NCBI RefSeq assembly: GCF_020447305.1
Contig: NZ_CP095732.1
Location: forward strand, 1,458,501 to 1,522,500
Direction of reading: 5' to 3'
Length of the DNA stretch: 64,000 bases
Source: Abyssibius alkaniclasticus
Lineage (GTDB): Bacteria; Pseudomonadota; Alphaproteobacteria; Rhodobacterales; Rhodobacteraceae
In this document: in pieces, positions 1-7,912 of the stretch
How positions within the stretch are numbered: the stretch's first letter is position 1
Layout: every line of letters begins with the position of its first letter
Position numbers and translations under genes: made by a program
Notes under the pieces: generated by a model
The model's database searches: none
The model's input: the letters and a program-made list of their open reading frames with translations, nothing else
What the model was told of the DNA's origin: nothing

Positions 1-1291
1 CCTGCTCGCGCCCGCCCCAGCCATCTTCCTTTACGCGCTTGCGCCAGGCCATGCCGCGCCCGGTAGAGCCACGGTAATTCGGGTCCAACACCGAATAGCC
101 GCATGACAGCCAGAACTGGATTTTCGGATTGGTCCAGTCTTCCGAATGCCAGGTCGGGCCGCCATGCACATAGGTGACATGGCCGCGCGGCGTGCCTTTG
201 GGCTTGTAAAGCCAGCCCTGCACGCGCGTGCCATCGGGCGATGTCCAGTGCAGGCTTTCGGGGCGGATACAGGCGGCGCCATGCGGGGCGCGCGCAATGG
301 TTGTGCAGCGCCCGTCGGGGTGCAGGCGCAGAATTTCATGCGGCGCGCCCGCGTCATAGGCTTCAACAATCCAGCTACCATCGGGGTGGCTGCCAAGCGG
401 CAGGATAGAGCCGCGGCCGGTGGGGTTGGCCAGCGGGGTGCGGCTGTGGCCTGCCAGCAGCTCGGGTGTGCAGCGTGAATCCGCATAGGCGATAACCGCG
501 CAGCGCCCATCCGGCCCGGCGATCAGCCCTTGCGGGTTGAAATCAGCCGCTTCGGCCAGTGCTTCGGCCTTGTTGGTGGACAGGGTATAGCGGCCCACAT
601 AATCGTTCGTTGTGCCCTCACCGATGAAAAGTATCGTATCGGCATCAAGCCATGCGCCGGTAATCGGGCTGGTGTCGGAGGCGCGCACAACCTCGCGCGC
701 CTCGCTGCCATCGGCGCACATTATCCAAAGCTGCGTGGCCCCGGCGGGGCCGGACATGACACGCCACAGGATATGCGCGCCATCGGGCGAAAATTCGGCA
801 CCGGATTCAAACGGGCCTTCCATTTTGTGCAAAACACGGCGCGTGTCGCTGGCTAGGTCTTGCACCCAGATCCAGCCGCCGGATGTGGGCTGGCCTGCGG
901 TGTAGTCGTAATCGGCAATCCAGATCGCGCAGTTCCCATCGGGCGAGAACGCACCGCCAAACACATAATGGTCGCGCTGAGCATGGGTCAGCGGAGACTC
1001 TGCGCCATCGCGGCTGAGCAAAAACAACTGGTCACGCTCGCAGCTATCGGGCGAGCGGGCGAAAATGGCTTGGCTGCCATTATGATTGACGGCGCGGATA
1101 TAGGCATGGTCGCGGCTTGTCGTCAGCCGTTTGGGGGAAGCACTGCCATCGGTCGGGGCGCAGTAAATTTCGGTATTTTCATGCGGGCCGGCCCATGACC
1201 AGAACACCCAATTGCCATCGGCAGACACGTGCAGCGCCTCGATGCCGGGCAGGCTGGCCAAGAGGGCGGCGCGGGTTTCGATATCATCCAT
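1..1291 (-). CDS. S9 family prolyl oligopeptidase-type peptidase, C-terminus cut by window edge
   Basis: Serine peptidase of the S9 (prolyl oligopeptidase/acylaminoacyl peptidase) type, expected to cleave short peptides in the cytoplasm. About 430 codons are present. They begin MDDIETRAALLASLPGIEAL and contain repeated propeller-like units (FSPDG, WIADYDY). Near the edge comes a stretch ending GRGMAWRKRVKEDGWGGREQ, which in this family opens the alpha/beta-hydrolase domain. The nucleophile serine, Asp and His lie outside the window and cannot be checked. The start follows the stop of the upstream ATPase gene by 3 bp, so it is co-transcribed with the peptide importer. A role in degrading imported peptides is inferred from that position. 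Confidence 0.85.
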   Translation of the reverse strand, partial: MDDIETRAALLASLPGIEALHVSADGNWVFWSWAGPHENTEIYCAPTDGSASPKRLTTSRDHAYIRAVNHNGSQAIFARSPDSCERDQLFLLSRDGAESPLTHAQRDHYVFGGAFSPDGNCAIWIADYDYTAGQPTSGGWIWVQDLASDTRRVLHKMEGPFESGAEFSPDGAHILWRVMSGPAGATQLWIMCADGSEAREVVRASDTSPITGAWLDADTILFIGEGTTNDYVGRYTLSTNKAEALAEAADFNPQGLIAGPDGRCAVIAYADSRCTPELLAGHSRTPLANPTGRGSILPLGSHPDGSWIVEAYDAGAPHEILRLHPDGRCTTIARAPHGAACIRPESLHWTSPDGTRVQGWLYKPKGTPRGHVTYVHGGPTWHSEDWTNPKIQFWLSCGYSVLDPNYRGSTGRGMAWRKRVKEDGWGGREQ

Positions 1292-1294
1292 AGT

Positions 1295-2266
1295 CTAACC
1301 TTCGGCAAAATGGCAGGCGGCGTGGCGACCGTCTTTCAAAACACGCAATTCGGGCCGCTCTGCATGGCAGCGCGACTGCGCGATGGGGCAGCGGCTGGCG
1401 AATACACAACCGGGCGGCGGGCGCATGACCGAGGGTAGCTCGCCGGGCAGCGATGTGCCAAGGCGGGCGCGTTCGGCCACGGGGTCGGGTTCGGGCACGG
1501 CATCCTTCAATGCCTGCGCATAGGGGTGGGCGGGGCGCGCATAGAATGCATCGCGGCTGGCCAGTTCCACCGTGCGGCCAAGGCACATGACCAGAATATC
1601 ATGGCTGATATGGCGCACGATCGACAGGTTATGCGAGATGAAGACCAGCGCCAGCCCCATCTGGTCTTGCAGATCCATCAGCAGGTTCACCACTTGCGCC
1701 TGAATCGAGACATCGAGCGCCGAGACAGGCTCGTCGCAGATGATCAGCTTCGGTTTGCCGATGATGGCGCGGGCAATGCCCACGCGCTGGGCCTGCCCGC
1801 CAGACAGTTCATGCGGGTAGCGGGCGGCAAAATCGGCCGACAGGCCAACCTGTTCCAGCGCGGCCACGGCACGGTTGTGCAGTTCAGCGCGGCTTAAGCC
1901 CGGCTCGAATATCGCCAAGGGGCGGGTGATGATGCGCCCAAGCGTCATGCGCGGGTCGAGCGCGGCGACAGGGTCTTGAAAGATGATCTGCATCTCCGAG
2001 CGGCGCTTGCGCAGCGCGTCGGCGGGCAGGCTGGCAAGGTCGGTGCCTTCAAACAGCACCTGCCCGGCGCTGGGGGGCACAAGCTGCAAGATCGCGCGGC
2101 CAAGGGTGGATTTGCCACAGCCGGATTCCCCCACTATGCCCAGCGTTTTGCCTGCCTCAAGCTCGAACGACACATCGCGCACAATGGGCAGCAGGGTGGA
2201 TTTGCGCAGCAAGCCGCCGCCGATGGGATAACCCACATCAAGGTTGCGCACCGAAAGCAGGCTCAT
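1295..2266 (-). CDS. Oligopeptide/dipeptide ABC transporter ATP-binding protein (OppF/DppF type)
   Basis: Second ATPase of the peptide importer, energising uptake at the inner membrane. Walker A is GESGCGKST at residues 47-55. The ABC signature is LSGGQAQR and Walker B is LIICDEP. The C-terminal extension typical of Opp/Dpp ATPases is present, with cysteines in CVFASRCPIAQSRC. I chose the ATG at 2266 because it overlaps the stop of the upstream ATPase gene by 4 bp (ATGA). An in-frame start 24 bp further upstream would add eight residues inside the neighbour. Length is 323 residues, normal for the family. It works with the OppD-like subunit encoded just upstream. Substrate specificity cannot be read from this subunit. 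Confidence 0.93.
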   Translation of the reverse strand: MSLLSVRNLDVGYPIGGGLLRKSTLLPIVRDVSFELEAGKTLGIVGESGCGKSTLGRAILQLVPPSAGQVLFEGTDLASLPADALRKRRSEMQIIFQDPVAALDPRMTLGRIITRPLAIFEPGLSRAELHNRAVAALEQVGLSADFAARYPHELSGGQAQRVGIARAIIGKPKLIICDEPVSALDVSIQAQVVNLLMDLQDQMGLALVFISHNLSIVRHISHDILVMCLGRTVELASRDAFYARPAHPYAQALKDAVPEPDPVAERARLGTSLPGELPSVMRPPPGCVFASRCPIAQSRCHAERPELRVLKDGRHAACHFAEG

Positions 2267-3237
2267 GCGTTCCCCCCGATCAGGTGACATGCGGCATGGT
2301 GGCCGGGGGCGATGGCGGCAAGCGGTGGCTGGGTGGTTTCGCAGGCTGCAACCCTTACCATGCAGCGCGGCGCAAAGGGGCAGCCGGGCAGCATGGCCCC
2401 GCCGGAACGCGGCGTGCCGGGAATGGTTTCCAGCCGCGGTGTCAGCTTTGTGGCCATGCGCGGCGTGGTGTGCAGCAGGCCCGCGCTATAGGGGTGGCGG
2501 GGGGTGGCAAACAGGGTTGTGACGGGGGCTTCCTCCATAATCCGACCACCATAAAGCACGGCCACGCGGTCGCATATCCGCGCCACAACCCCAAGGTCAT
2601 GGGTGACGAAAATCATCGAGGTGCCGCTTTCGCGCGCCAGTTCCGCCATCAGGTCGATCACCTGGGCCTGCACGGTCACATCAAGCGCGGTGGTCGGCTC
2701 GTCGGTCAGCAGCAGCCGGGGTTTGGCCAGCAGCGCCATTGCGATCATCACGCGCTGGCGCATCCCGCCCGAAAATTCGTGCGGGTAATGGCGCGCGCGT
2801 CGGGCGGCATCGGGTATACGCACACGCGCAAGCATCTGCACGGCTTCGGCCAGTGCCGCCTTGCGGCCCAGCCCGCCATGCACCATCAGCCCCTCGGCCA
2901 GTTGGTCGCCCACGCGCTGATAGGGGTTGAGGCTGGTCATCGGGTCCTGGAAGATCATCGACATGGTCGCGCCGCGCACACGGTCAAGCGCGGCGGGCTT
3001 CATGGCCAGCAGGTCATCACCGGCAAACAGCGCCTGCCCGGTTGCGTGGCCATTGCTGGCCAGCAGCCCCATCAGCGCATAAAGGATCTGGCTTTTGCCA
3101 GAGCCGCTTTCACCGACAATGCCCAGAACCTCGCCCGCGCCAAGGGTGAAGGAGACACGGTCAACCGCAGTCATCTCGCCTGCGGGCAGTTTGAAGCGCA
3201 CCGACAGGTCTTGCACATCGAGCAGGCTATCTTTCAT
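2263..3237 (-). CDS. Oligopeptide/dipeptide ABC transporter ATP-binding protein (OppD/DppD type)
   Basis: First ATPase of the peptide importer. Walker A is GESGSGKS at residues 42-49, the signature is FSGGMRQRV, Walker B is LLLTDEPTT, and the C-terminal peptide-transporter extension contains GCPFAPRC. The chosen start MKDSLLDVQDLSVRF overlaps the end of the permease gene by 11 bp and gives 324 residues, the usual size. An ATG at 3252 (MPLIQMKDS) is an alternative. A much longer open frame up to 3408 would run through the permease gene and has an atypical Cys/Pro-rich leader, so I rejected it. The overlapping junctions on both sides indicate translational coupling within one operon. Confidence 0.92.
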   Translation of the reverse strand: MKDSLLDVQDLSVRFKLPAGEMTAVDRVSFTLGAGEVLGIVGESGSGKSQILYALMGLLASNGHATGQALFAGDDLLAMKPAALDRVRGATMSMIFQDPMTSLNPYQRVGDQLAEGLMVHGGLGRKAALAEAVQMLARVRIPDAARRARHYPHEFSGGMRQRVMIAMALLAKPRLLLTDEPTTALDVTVQAQVIDLMAELARESGTSMIFVTHDLGVVARICDRVAVLYGGRIMEEAPVTTLFATPRHPYSAGLLHTTPRMATKLTPRLETIPGTPRSGGAMLPGCPFAPRCMVRVAACETTQPPLAAIAPGHHAACHLIGGNA

Positions 3238-4096
3238 TTGGATCAAAGGCATCCCGTAGCCCATCTGCGATAAAGTTGAGACAAAACAGCACCGTGGCGA
3301 GCAAGCCGCCGGGCAGAAGCAACAGGCGCAAGTCGGTTGACATGGCCGAGGTGCCGGCCTGGATAAGGTTGCCCCAGCTGGCCTGGGGTTCCTTGATGCC
3401 GATGCCAAGGAAAGACAGGAAGCTTTCCGACAAGATCACCTCGGGCACCAGAAGCGAGCCATAGACGATGACCACCGACAGCGTGTTCGGCACGATATGG
3501 GTGAGGATGATCTGCCCGGTGCGCATACCGCCTGCGCGCGCCGCTTCAATGAACTCGCGCCTGGCCAGGGCCTGGGCCTGGGCGCGCACGATCACGGCGG
3601 GGGTAAGCCAAAGCGTAAATACAATTGCCGCAAACAGCGCGATATTGCCACCGCCAAACAGCAGGCTGAGCAGGATGACCAGAATCACATAGGGAAACCC
3701 GTAGAGGATTTCGACCATGCGCATCATCAGCCCGTCGATCCGGCCACCGATATAGCCTGCAACCGCGCCATACAGCACGCCGATCACCCCCGCCGTGAAC
3801 GCCCCGACAAAGCCGATGGCCAGCGAGACCTGCCCGCCTTCCAGCGTGCGCACCAGCAAATCGCGGCCAAAATTATCGGTGCCGAACGGGTGGGCCGAAA
3901 GCAGGTCCACCGGCAGGGCGATGGCGGTAAAATCGGCATCTTCGCCCGTGAAGGGAAAGGCATAGGGGCCAAGGAAGCAGGCCAGCACGATCAGCCCCAG
4001 CACGACCAGCCCGGCCATTGCCAGCCTGTTCTGGCGAAAGCGGCGCATTTGCAGCGCAAGCGTGCTTTGCGGCGGGGCGCTTGTCATATCAGACAT
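3227..4096 (-). CDS. Peptide ABC transporter permease (OppC/DppC type)
   Basis: Inner-membrane permease subunit of the peptide importer. It has an N-terminal membrane anchor (about residues 27-50, LAMAGLVVLGLIVLACFLGP). A short periplasmic segment ends HPFGTDNFGRDLLVRTLEGG, the family signature before the transmembrane domain. Several further helices follow, and the EAA-type loop reads EAARAGGMRTGQIILTHIVPN. 289 residues is normal. It overlaps the OppB-like gene upstream by 8 bp. It pairs with that permease to form the translocation pore and is driven by the two ATPases encoded downstream. Confidence 0.93.
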   Translation of the reverse strand: MSDMTSAPPQSTLALQMRRFRQNRLAMAGLVVLGLIVLACFLGPYAFPFTGEDADFTAIALPVDLLSAHPFGTDNFGRDLLVRTLEGGQVSLAIGFVGAFTAGVIGVLYGAVAGYIGGRIDGLMMRMVEILYGFPYVILVILLSLLFGGGNIALFAAIVFTLWLTPAVIVRAQAQALARREFIEAARAGGMRTGQIILTHIVPNTLSVVIVYGSLLVPEVILSESFLSFLGIGIKEPQASWGNLIQAGTSAMSTDLRLLLLPGGLLATVLFCLNFIADGLRDAFDPNER

Positions 4097-5009
4097 GGCG
4101 CACCCGTGGGTCGAGCCAGCCGCGCAACAGGTCGGTCAGGATGTTGAACAGGATGAGGAACCCCCCATAGACAATGGTAATGCCCATCACCAAAGGGTAG
4201 TCGCGGTTCAGCGCCGCATCGACAAAATGCCGCCCGATGCCGGGCAGCGCGAAAATGGTTTCGATGAGGATAGAGCCTGTAATGATTGCCGCCGTGGCCG
4301 GCCCGATATAGGCAATGACCGGCATGAGCGCGCCAATCATCGCGTGCCGCCAGACCACGCGGCGCCCGCCAATCCCCTTGGCCCGCGCCGTGCGGATATA
4401 GTTTTCGCGCAGGGTTTCGATCATGGCGCTGCGGGTCAGCCGCGAGATATAGGCGATATTGGGCAAAGACAGCGCGATGACCGGCAGAACAAGGCTTTGC
4501 CAGCCATTGTTCCACCCGCCCACCGGCAGCCAGCCCAGCCTGATGGCGAAGAACAGCTGCATCAGCGGGGCGATGACGAAAATCGGCACGGCAATGCCCG
4601 CCACGCCGATTATTCCGGCGGAATAATCGGTAAGCGAATTGCGCCGCAGCGCCCCGGCAATGCCAAGCGACACGCCCACCACGCTGGCCAGCAGCACCGC
4701 CCAAAGCCCGATCGTCAGCGAATAGGGCAGGCCCGAGGCGAGGATAGCGCCCACATCGTAGTCGCGAAACCGGGTGGAGGGGCCGAAATCCAGCCGCAGA
4801 ATGCCCCAGACATAGCGGCCGAACTGCATGTAGAGCGGCTCGTCCAGATGATAGGCGCGCTCGATATTGGCCAGAACTTCAGCCGAAAGTTTGCGCGATT
4901 TTGAGAACGGGCCGCCGGGGGCAAGCCGGATTACAAAGAAGGTGAGCGTGACAAGCACACCCAGCGTCAGCGCGCCGTGGCCAAGCCGTTTGAGAATGAA
5001 GCGGAGCAT
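4089..5009 (-). CDS. Peptide ABC transporter permease (OppB/DppB type)
   Basis: Inner-membrane permease subunit. It starts MLRFILKRLGHGALTLGVLV, a typical OppB N-terminus with the first helix at about residues 10-30 followed by RLAPGGPF. The EAA-type loop is ENYIRTARAKGIGGRRVVWRH, and the C-terminal helix region carries LPGIGRHFVDAALNRDYPLV as in Opp/Dpp permeases. 306 residues is normal. The gene lies 52 bp downstream of the binding-protein gene. That gap holds a strong hairpin (5027-5053), which probably adjusts permease expression relative to the binding protein. Confidence 0.93.
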   Translation of the reverse strand: MLRFILKRLGHGALTLGVLVTLTFFVIRLAPGGPFSKSRKLSAEVLANIERAYHLDEPLYMQFGRYVWGILRLDFGPSTRFRDYDVGAILASGLPYSLTIGLWAVLLASVVGVSLGIAGALRRNSLTDYSAGIIGVAGIAVPIFVIAPLMQLFFAIRLGWLPVGGWNNGWQSLVLPVIALSLPNIAYISRLTRSAMIETLRENYIRTARAKGIGGRRVVWRHAMIGALMPVIAYIGPATAAIITGSILIETIFALPGIGRHFVDAALNRDYPLVMGITIVYGGFLILFNILTDLLRGWLDPRVRHV

Positions 5010-5026
5010 TGATCAACCCTGAAAGG

Positions 5027-5053
5027 CGGCGGGCGCAAGGGCTGCGCCCGCCG
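5027..5053. other. 11-bp stem hairpin between binding-protein and permease genes
   Basis: Perfect inverted repeat: CGGCGGGCGCA at 5027-5037, loop AGGGC at 5038-5042, and TGCGCCCGCCG at 5043-5053. It sits in the 52 bp gap of an otherwise tightly packed operon. No T-tract follows on the transcribed (minus) strand, so it is not a standard intrinsic terminator. Such intercistronic hairpins commonly stabilise the upstream binding-protein mRNA or attenuate read-through; that role is inferred here. Confidence 0.6.
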
Positions 5054-5061
5054 ATATGCGC

Positions 5062-6663
5062 TTATTCGAACCGCATCCACTGGCTGTTGTTATAGCCCGC
5101 AACGCTGGTTGCCCACCCTTTGAGCGCAGGGTTGACCAGATGGCGCGAGGGCACGATGGCCACCGGCGCGAACAGATAGGCGTCAAGCAAAATCCGTTCG
5201 GCAGCGGCAAGCGCCTCGTTGCGCGAGGGGCGGTCGGGCAGGGCGGCGGCGACATCCATCGCAGCCTCGAATTCCGGGCTTTCCCAGTTATAGCCCGCCT
5301 CGGCCGAGGGGCGCATATAGGCCAGGAAGCTTTCCGCACCGGCGAAATCGCCCACCAGATCATCGGCGAACACATCCCATGTGCCGGCATAGAAAGCATC
5401 GAGCCATGCCTTGCGCTCGACCGGTTCCACCACGGCATTCACACCCAGAACCTGTTTCCACATCAGCGCAATGCCCTGTGCGCGGCGGGTGGAATCCTCG
5501 GATACGGTGGTCACGATGTTCAGGGTCAGTGGGTTGTCGGCGCTATAACCAGCGGCGGCATAAAGCTCTTGCGCCAGCGCGTTACGCTCGGCCTGAGACA
5601 TGCTGGCTTCGGCAATGACCGGGCCGTTATAGGTTGGGTCGAACCCGCCGGCATAGGCGTAAACCGGAATGGCCCCACCGCGCACGATGTTGTTTTCCAG
5701 CACCTCACGGTCTATTGCCAGGGTCAGCGCGCGGCGCAGGTTGATATCCTGATAGGCGTCGCGGGTCAGGTTGAACGTGTAGTAGATCACCTCGGTCGAG
5801 GGCGCGATGCGCACCTGATCGGGGATGGATGCGCTTAGCGGCGCGATCTGCGCAAGCGGGATGTCATAGGTCACATCGATCTCGCCCGCCTGATAGCGCA
5901 GCAACTCGGTGTTCACATCCTCGGTGACATGGTATTTCACCTGCTCGATGGCGACATTGGCGGCATCCCAGTAATTCGGGTTTTTCACCAGCAGCACATG
6001 CGATTGCGGCACGACCTCGGCTATCATATAGGCGCCGTTTGTCACCACATTGGCAGGGTCGATGAACACGCCCGGCCCGTTGGCCTCAAAGCTTGGCCCG
6101 TGCAGCGGGGTCATCACGAACGCGCCCATCAGGTCAAGCAGATGCGGGGCGGGCGTGGCCATTTGCACCACAACCGTGCGCTCATCAGGGGCGGTAATGC
6201 CCAGCACCGACGGGTCGGTGGTCTCTCCATTGGCCAATTCAGCGGCGCCGGGAATGTTCACGACGGAATAGAAGTAATAGCCTTTTTCCGAACCGGTTTC
6301 GGGGTTGAGCGTGCGCAAGACACCATCGACAAACTGCTGCGCGGTCACAGGGTCGCCGTTGGACCATTTCAGCCCTTCGCGCAAATGGAAGGTATAGGTG
6401 GTGCCGTCCTCGGAAATATCCCAGCTTTCGGCCTGTCCGGGCAATACTTCGCCCTGGGGCGAATAGGTGACAAGCCCTTCATAGGCGTCGCCCTGAATCC
6501 AGCCCGCGGCCGCGTCAAAGTTCACATGCGGGTCGAGCGATGACCATTCCGAGCCGATGCCACGGTCAAGAACGCCATCCTGTGCCAGCGCGGGCTGGCT
6601 TGACATGGCCAGCGCGACAGAAAGCAGCGCACCCTTCCAATGTTGCTTGATATCCATTTTCAT
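5062..6663 (-). CDS. Periplasmic peptide-binding protein of an ABC importer (SBP_bac_5 family)
   Basis: Captures peptides or peptide-like substrates in the periplasm and hands them to the OppBC-type permeases. A Sec signal peptide is visible at residues 1-28 (MKMDIKQHWKGALLSVALAM, ending SSQPALAQ). Family-5 binding-protein features are SSLDPHVNFD near the mature N-terminus, AESWDISEDGTTYTFHLREG and LKWSNGDPVTAQQFVDG. 533 residues is typical. A good Shine-Dalgarno (AAGGAG) precedes the ATG. The gene follows the deacylase gene by 21 bp and heads the transporter part of the operon. The substrate cannot be deduced. The flanking deacylase and S9 peptidase suggest acylated or modified peptides, which is inference. 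Confidence 0.92.
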   Translation of the reverse strand: MKMDIKQHWKGALLSVALAMSSQPALAQDGVLDRGIGSEWSSLDPHVNFDAAAGWIQGDAYEGLVTYSPQGEVLPGQAESWDISEDGTTYTFHLREGLKWSNGDPVTAQQFVDGVLRTLNPETGSEKGYYFYSVVNIPGAAELANGETTDPSVLGITAPDERTVVVQMATPAPHLLDLMGAFVMTPLHGPSFEANGPGVFIDPANVVTNGAYMIAEVVPQSHVLLVKNPNYWDAANVAIEQVKYHVTEDVNTELLRYQAGEIDVTYDIPLAQIAPLSASIPDQVRIAPSTEVIYYTFNLTRDAYQDINLRRALTLAIDREVLENNIVRGGAIPVYAYAGGFDPTYNGPVIAEASMSQAERNALAQELYAAAGYSADNPLTLNIVTTVSEDSTRRAQGIALMWKQVLGVNAVVEPVERKAWLDAFYAGTWDVFADDLVGDFAGAESFLAYMRPSAEAGYNWESPEFEAAMDVAAALPDRPSRNEALAAAERILLDAYLFAPVAIVPSRHLVNPALKGWATSVAGYNNSQWMRFE

Positions 6664-6684
6664 AGCTGTCTCCTTGGTTGAATG

Positions 6685-7800
6685 TCAGTCTGAAAGCAAA
6701 TCGCCGCTGCGCAGCACATCGGGGCCGGCCAGGTTGAACAGGCTCTGGCCGCGCAGACAGTGGCGCCAGAGTTCAATGCGAAACAACAGGCCGCTATTGG
6801 GCGCAGTCACAGGCAGGCGCAAACGTGTCATCGGGTCGGTGACATGGGCCACGGTCTCGCCCTTTTGCAGCCAGTCGCCGGGCCGTTTTTGCCAAGTCAC
6901 CACGCCGCCCTGCGGGGCAAAGGCCTCGTCCGTGCCGCCAAGCGGGTAATGGGGCGCATCGTCATGGGCAGGCGCCGCGCAGCCCGCGACCGCACCAATC
7001 GCCCCCAGAAACGCCAGCAGGTTGGCGCCGTCCTGCGCGCCGGTCGCGTCATCCACATCCAGCTGGCCGCGAAACTCCAGCGTGGTGGAAAAGCAGCCAT
7101 CGGGAATGGGGAAGCGGCCGGCATAGCGGCGCTTCAGCACCGCCCAGGGCACGGTATGCGCCTCGTCAAAGGCATTGCCGCCCGAAACCTCCTGGATCAG
7201 CGCCAGTCTTGCGCCGGTGGCACGGCACAGCAGGCTGGTATCGGCCGGGCGCAGCGGCGAGGCGTAAAGATGCATCACCGCCATATGGTCGCAATGGCAA
7301 TCCAGCACATAATCGGCATCATGGCTCCACCCCAGCAGGGTTTTGCGCAATGCATCAAGGTCAGATTTAACGGGCAGTGCCGCGATTGCCGCCGCCATTT
7401 CCGCGCGGATGATCGTAAGGTTTTCGGCGGCGCTCTCGGTCAGTTTCGTCTCCAGCGCATCGGCGACCAGCGTGGCAAGGTCGGGGTAGTGCCGGTTGAA
7501 ATTCTGCATGGATTCAAGCTCTTGCCGGCCCATCGGCTTATGGCTGATCCATTGGCCAAAGCCGATGGGGTTGGCCAGCGGCACGACGCAAATTTCGCCC
7601 GTGATCCGCCCTTCGGCCTCGGCCACATCCAGCAGGTCCATCAGGTGTTGCAACGCAATCACGCCGGGCATTTCATCGGCGTGCAGCGCGGCCTGCAAAT
7701 ACACTTTCGGCCGCGCGCCCGCCGCGCCCCAGGAATGGCGCACCAGCCTGCGGGTTGAACCGGGGGCTTCACCGGCAAGGTCGATTGTCTGGACTGTCAT
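6685..7800 (-). CDS. Succinylglutamate desuccinylase/aspartoacylase family metallo-deacylase
   Basis: Zinc-dependent hydrolase of the AstE/AspA (M14-related) family, expected to remove an acyl or aminoacyl group from a small amide substrate. The metal-site motif HADE gives His40 and Glu43. The third ligand is probably His169 in VLDCHCDH, where relatives have a D-x-H pattern. 371 residues is longer than typical AstE (about 320). The C-terminal part contains GGVVTWQKRPGDWLQKGETV, which resembles the barrel/lipoyl-like end domain of this family. It is the first gene of the peptide-importer operon, so its product probably acts on the imported substrate. True AstE would lie in an arginine-succinyl cluster, which is absent, so I give no symbol. 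Confidence 0.8.
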   Translation of the reverse strand: MTVQTIDLAGEAPGSTRRLVRHSWGAAGARPKVYLQAALHADEMPGVIALQHLMDLLDVAEAEGRITGEICVVPLANPIGFGQWISHKPMGRQELESMQNFNRHYPDLATLVADALETKLTESAAENLTIIRAEMAAAIAALPVKSDLDALRKTLLGWSHDADYVLDCHCDHMAVMHLYASPLRPADTSLLCRATGARLALIQEVSGGNAFDEAHTVPWAVLKRRYAGRFPIPDGCFSTTLEFRGQLDVDDATGAQDGANLLAFLGAIGAVAGCAAPAHDDAPHYPLGGTDEAFAPQGGVVTWQKRPGDWLQKGETVAHVTDPMTRLRLPVTAPNSGLLFRIELWRHCLRGQSLFNLAGPDVLRSGDLLSD

Positions 7801-7811
7801 AAAAATCTCAA

Positions 7812-7831
7812 GCGCAACACGAACGTTGCGC
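7812..7831. promoter_or_regulatory. Perfect 7-bp dyad just upstream of the peptide-uptake operon
   Basis: GCGCAAC (7812-7818), six-base spacer ACGAAC, GTTGCGC (7825-7831). The right end lies 12 bp before the first start codon at 7800 and adjoins the weak GAG ribosome-binding site. It could be an operator or a 5'-leader hairpin that affects initiation. No regulator gene adjoins it, so the partner is unknown. Confidence 0.4.
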
Positions 7832-7912
7832 CTGAAATGATGCGCTGGCGGCGGAACCTGTCAAGCGTAATTGCGCGGCCTTGGCGAAATGCCGAAACAT
7901 TCGGCCGAAACG

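Noticed and set aside
2284-3273. 329-codon open frame on the plus strand opposite the OppD-type gene
   Set aside because: Antisense shadow of a GC-rich gene: composition is His/Gly/Gln-rich without family motifs, while the opposite strand encodes a full ABC ATPase.
7891-7905. GCCGAA-ACA-TTCGGC as a terminator after the cation exchanger gene
   Set aside because: Only six base pairs and no T-tract on the transcribed strand; at most a weak hairpin.
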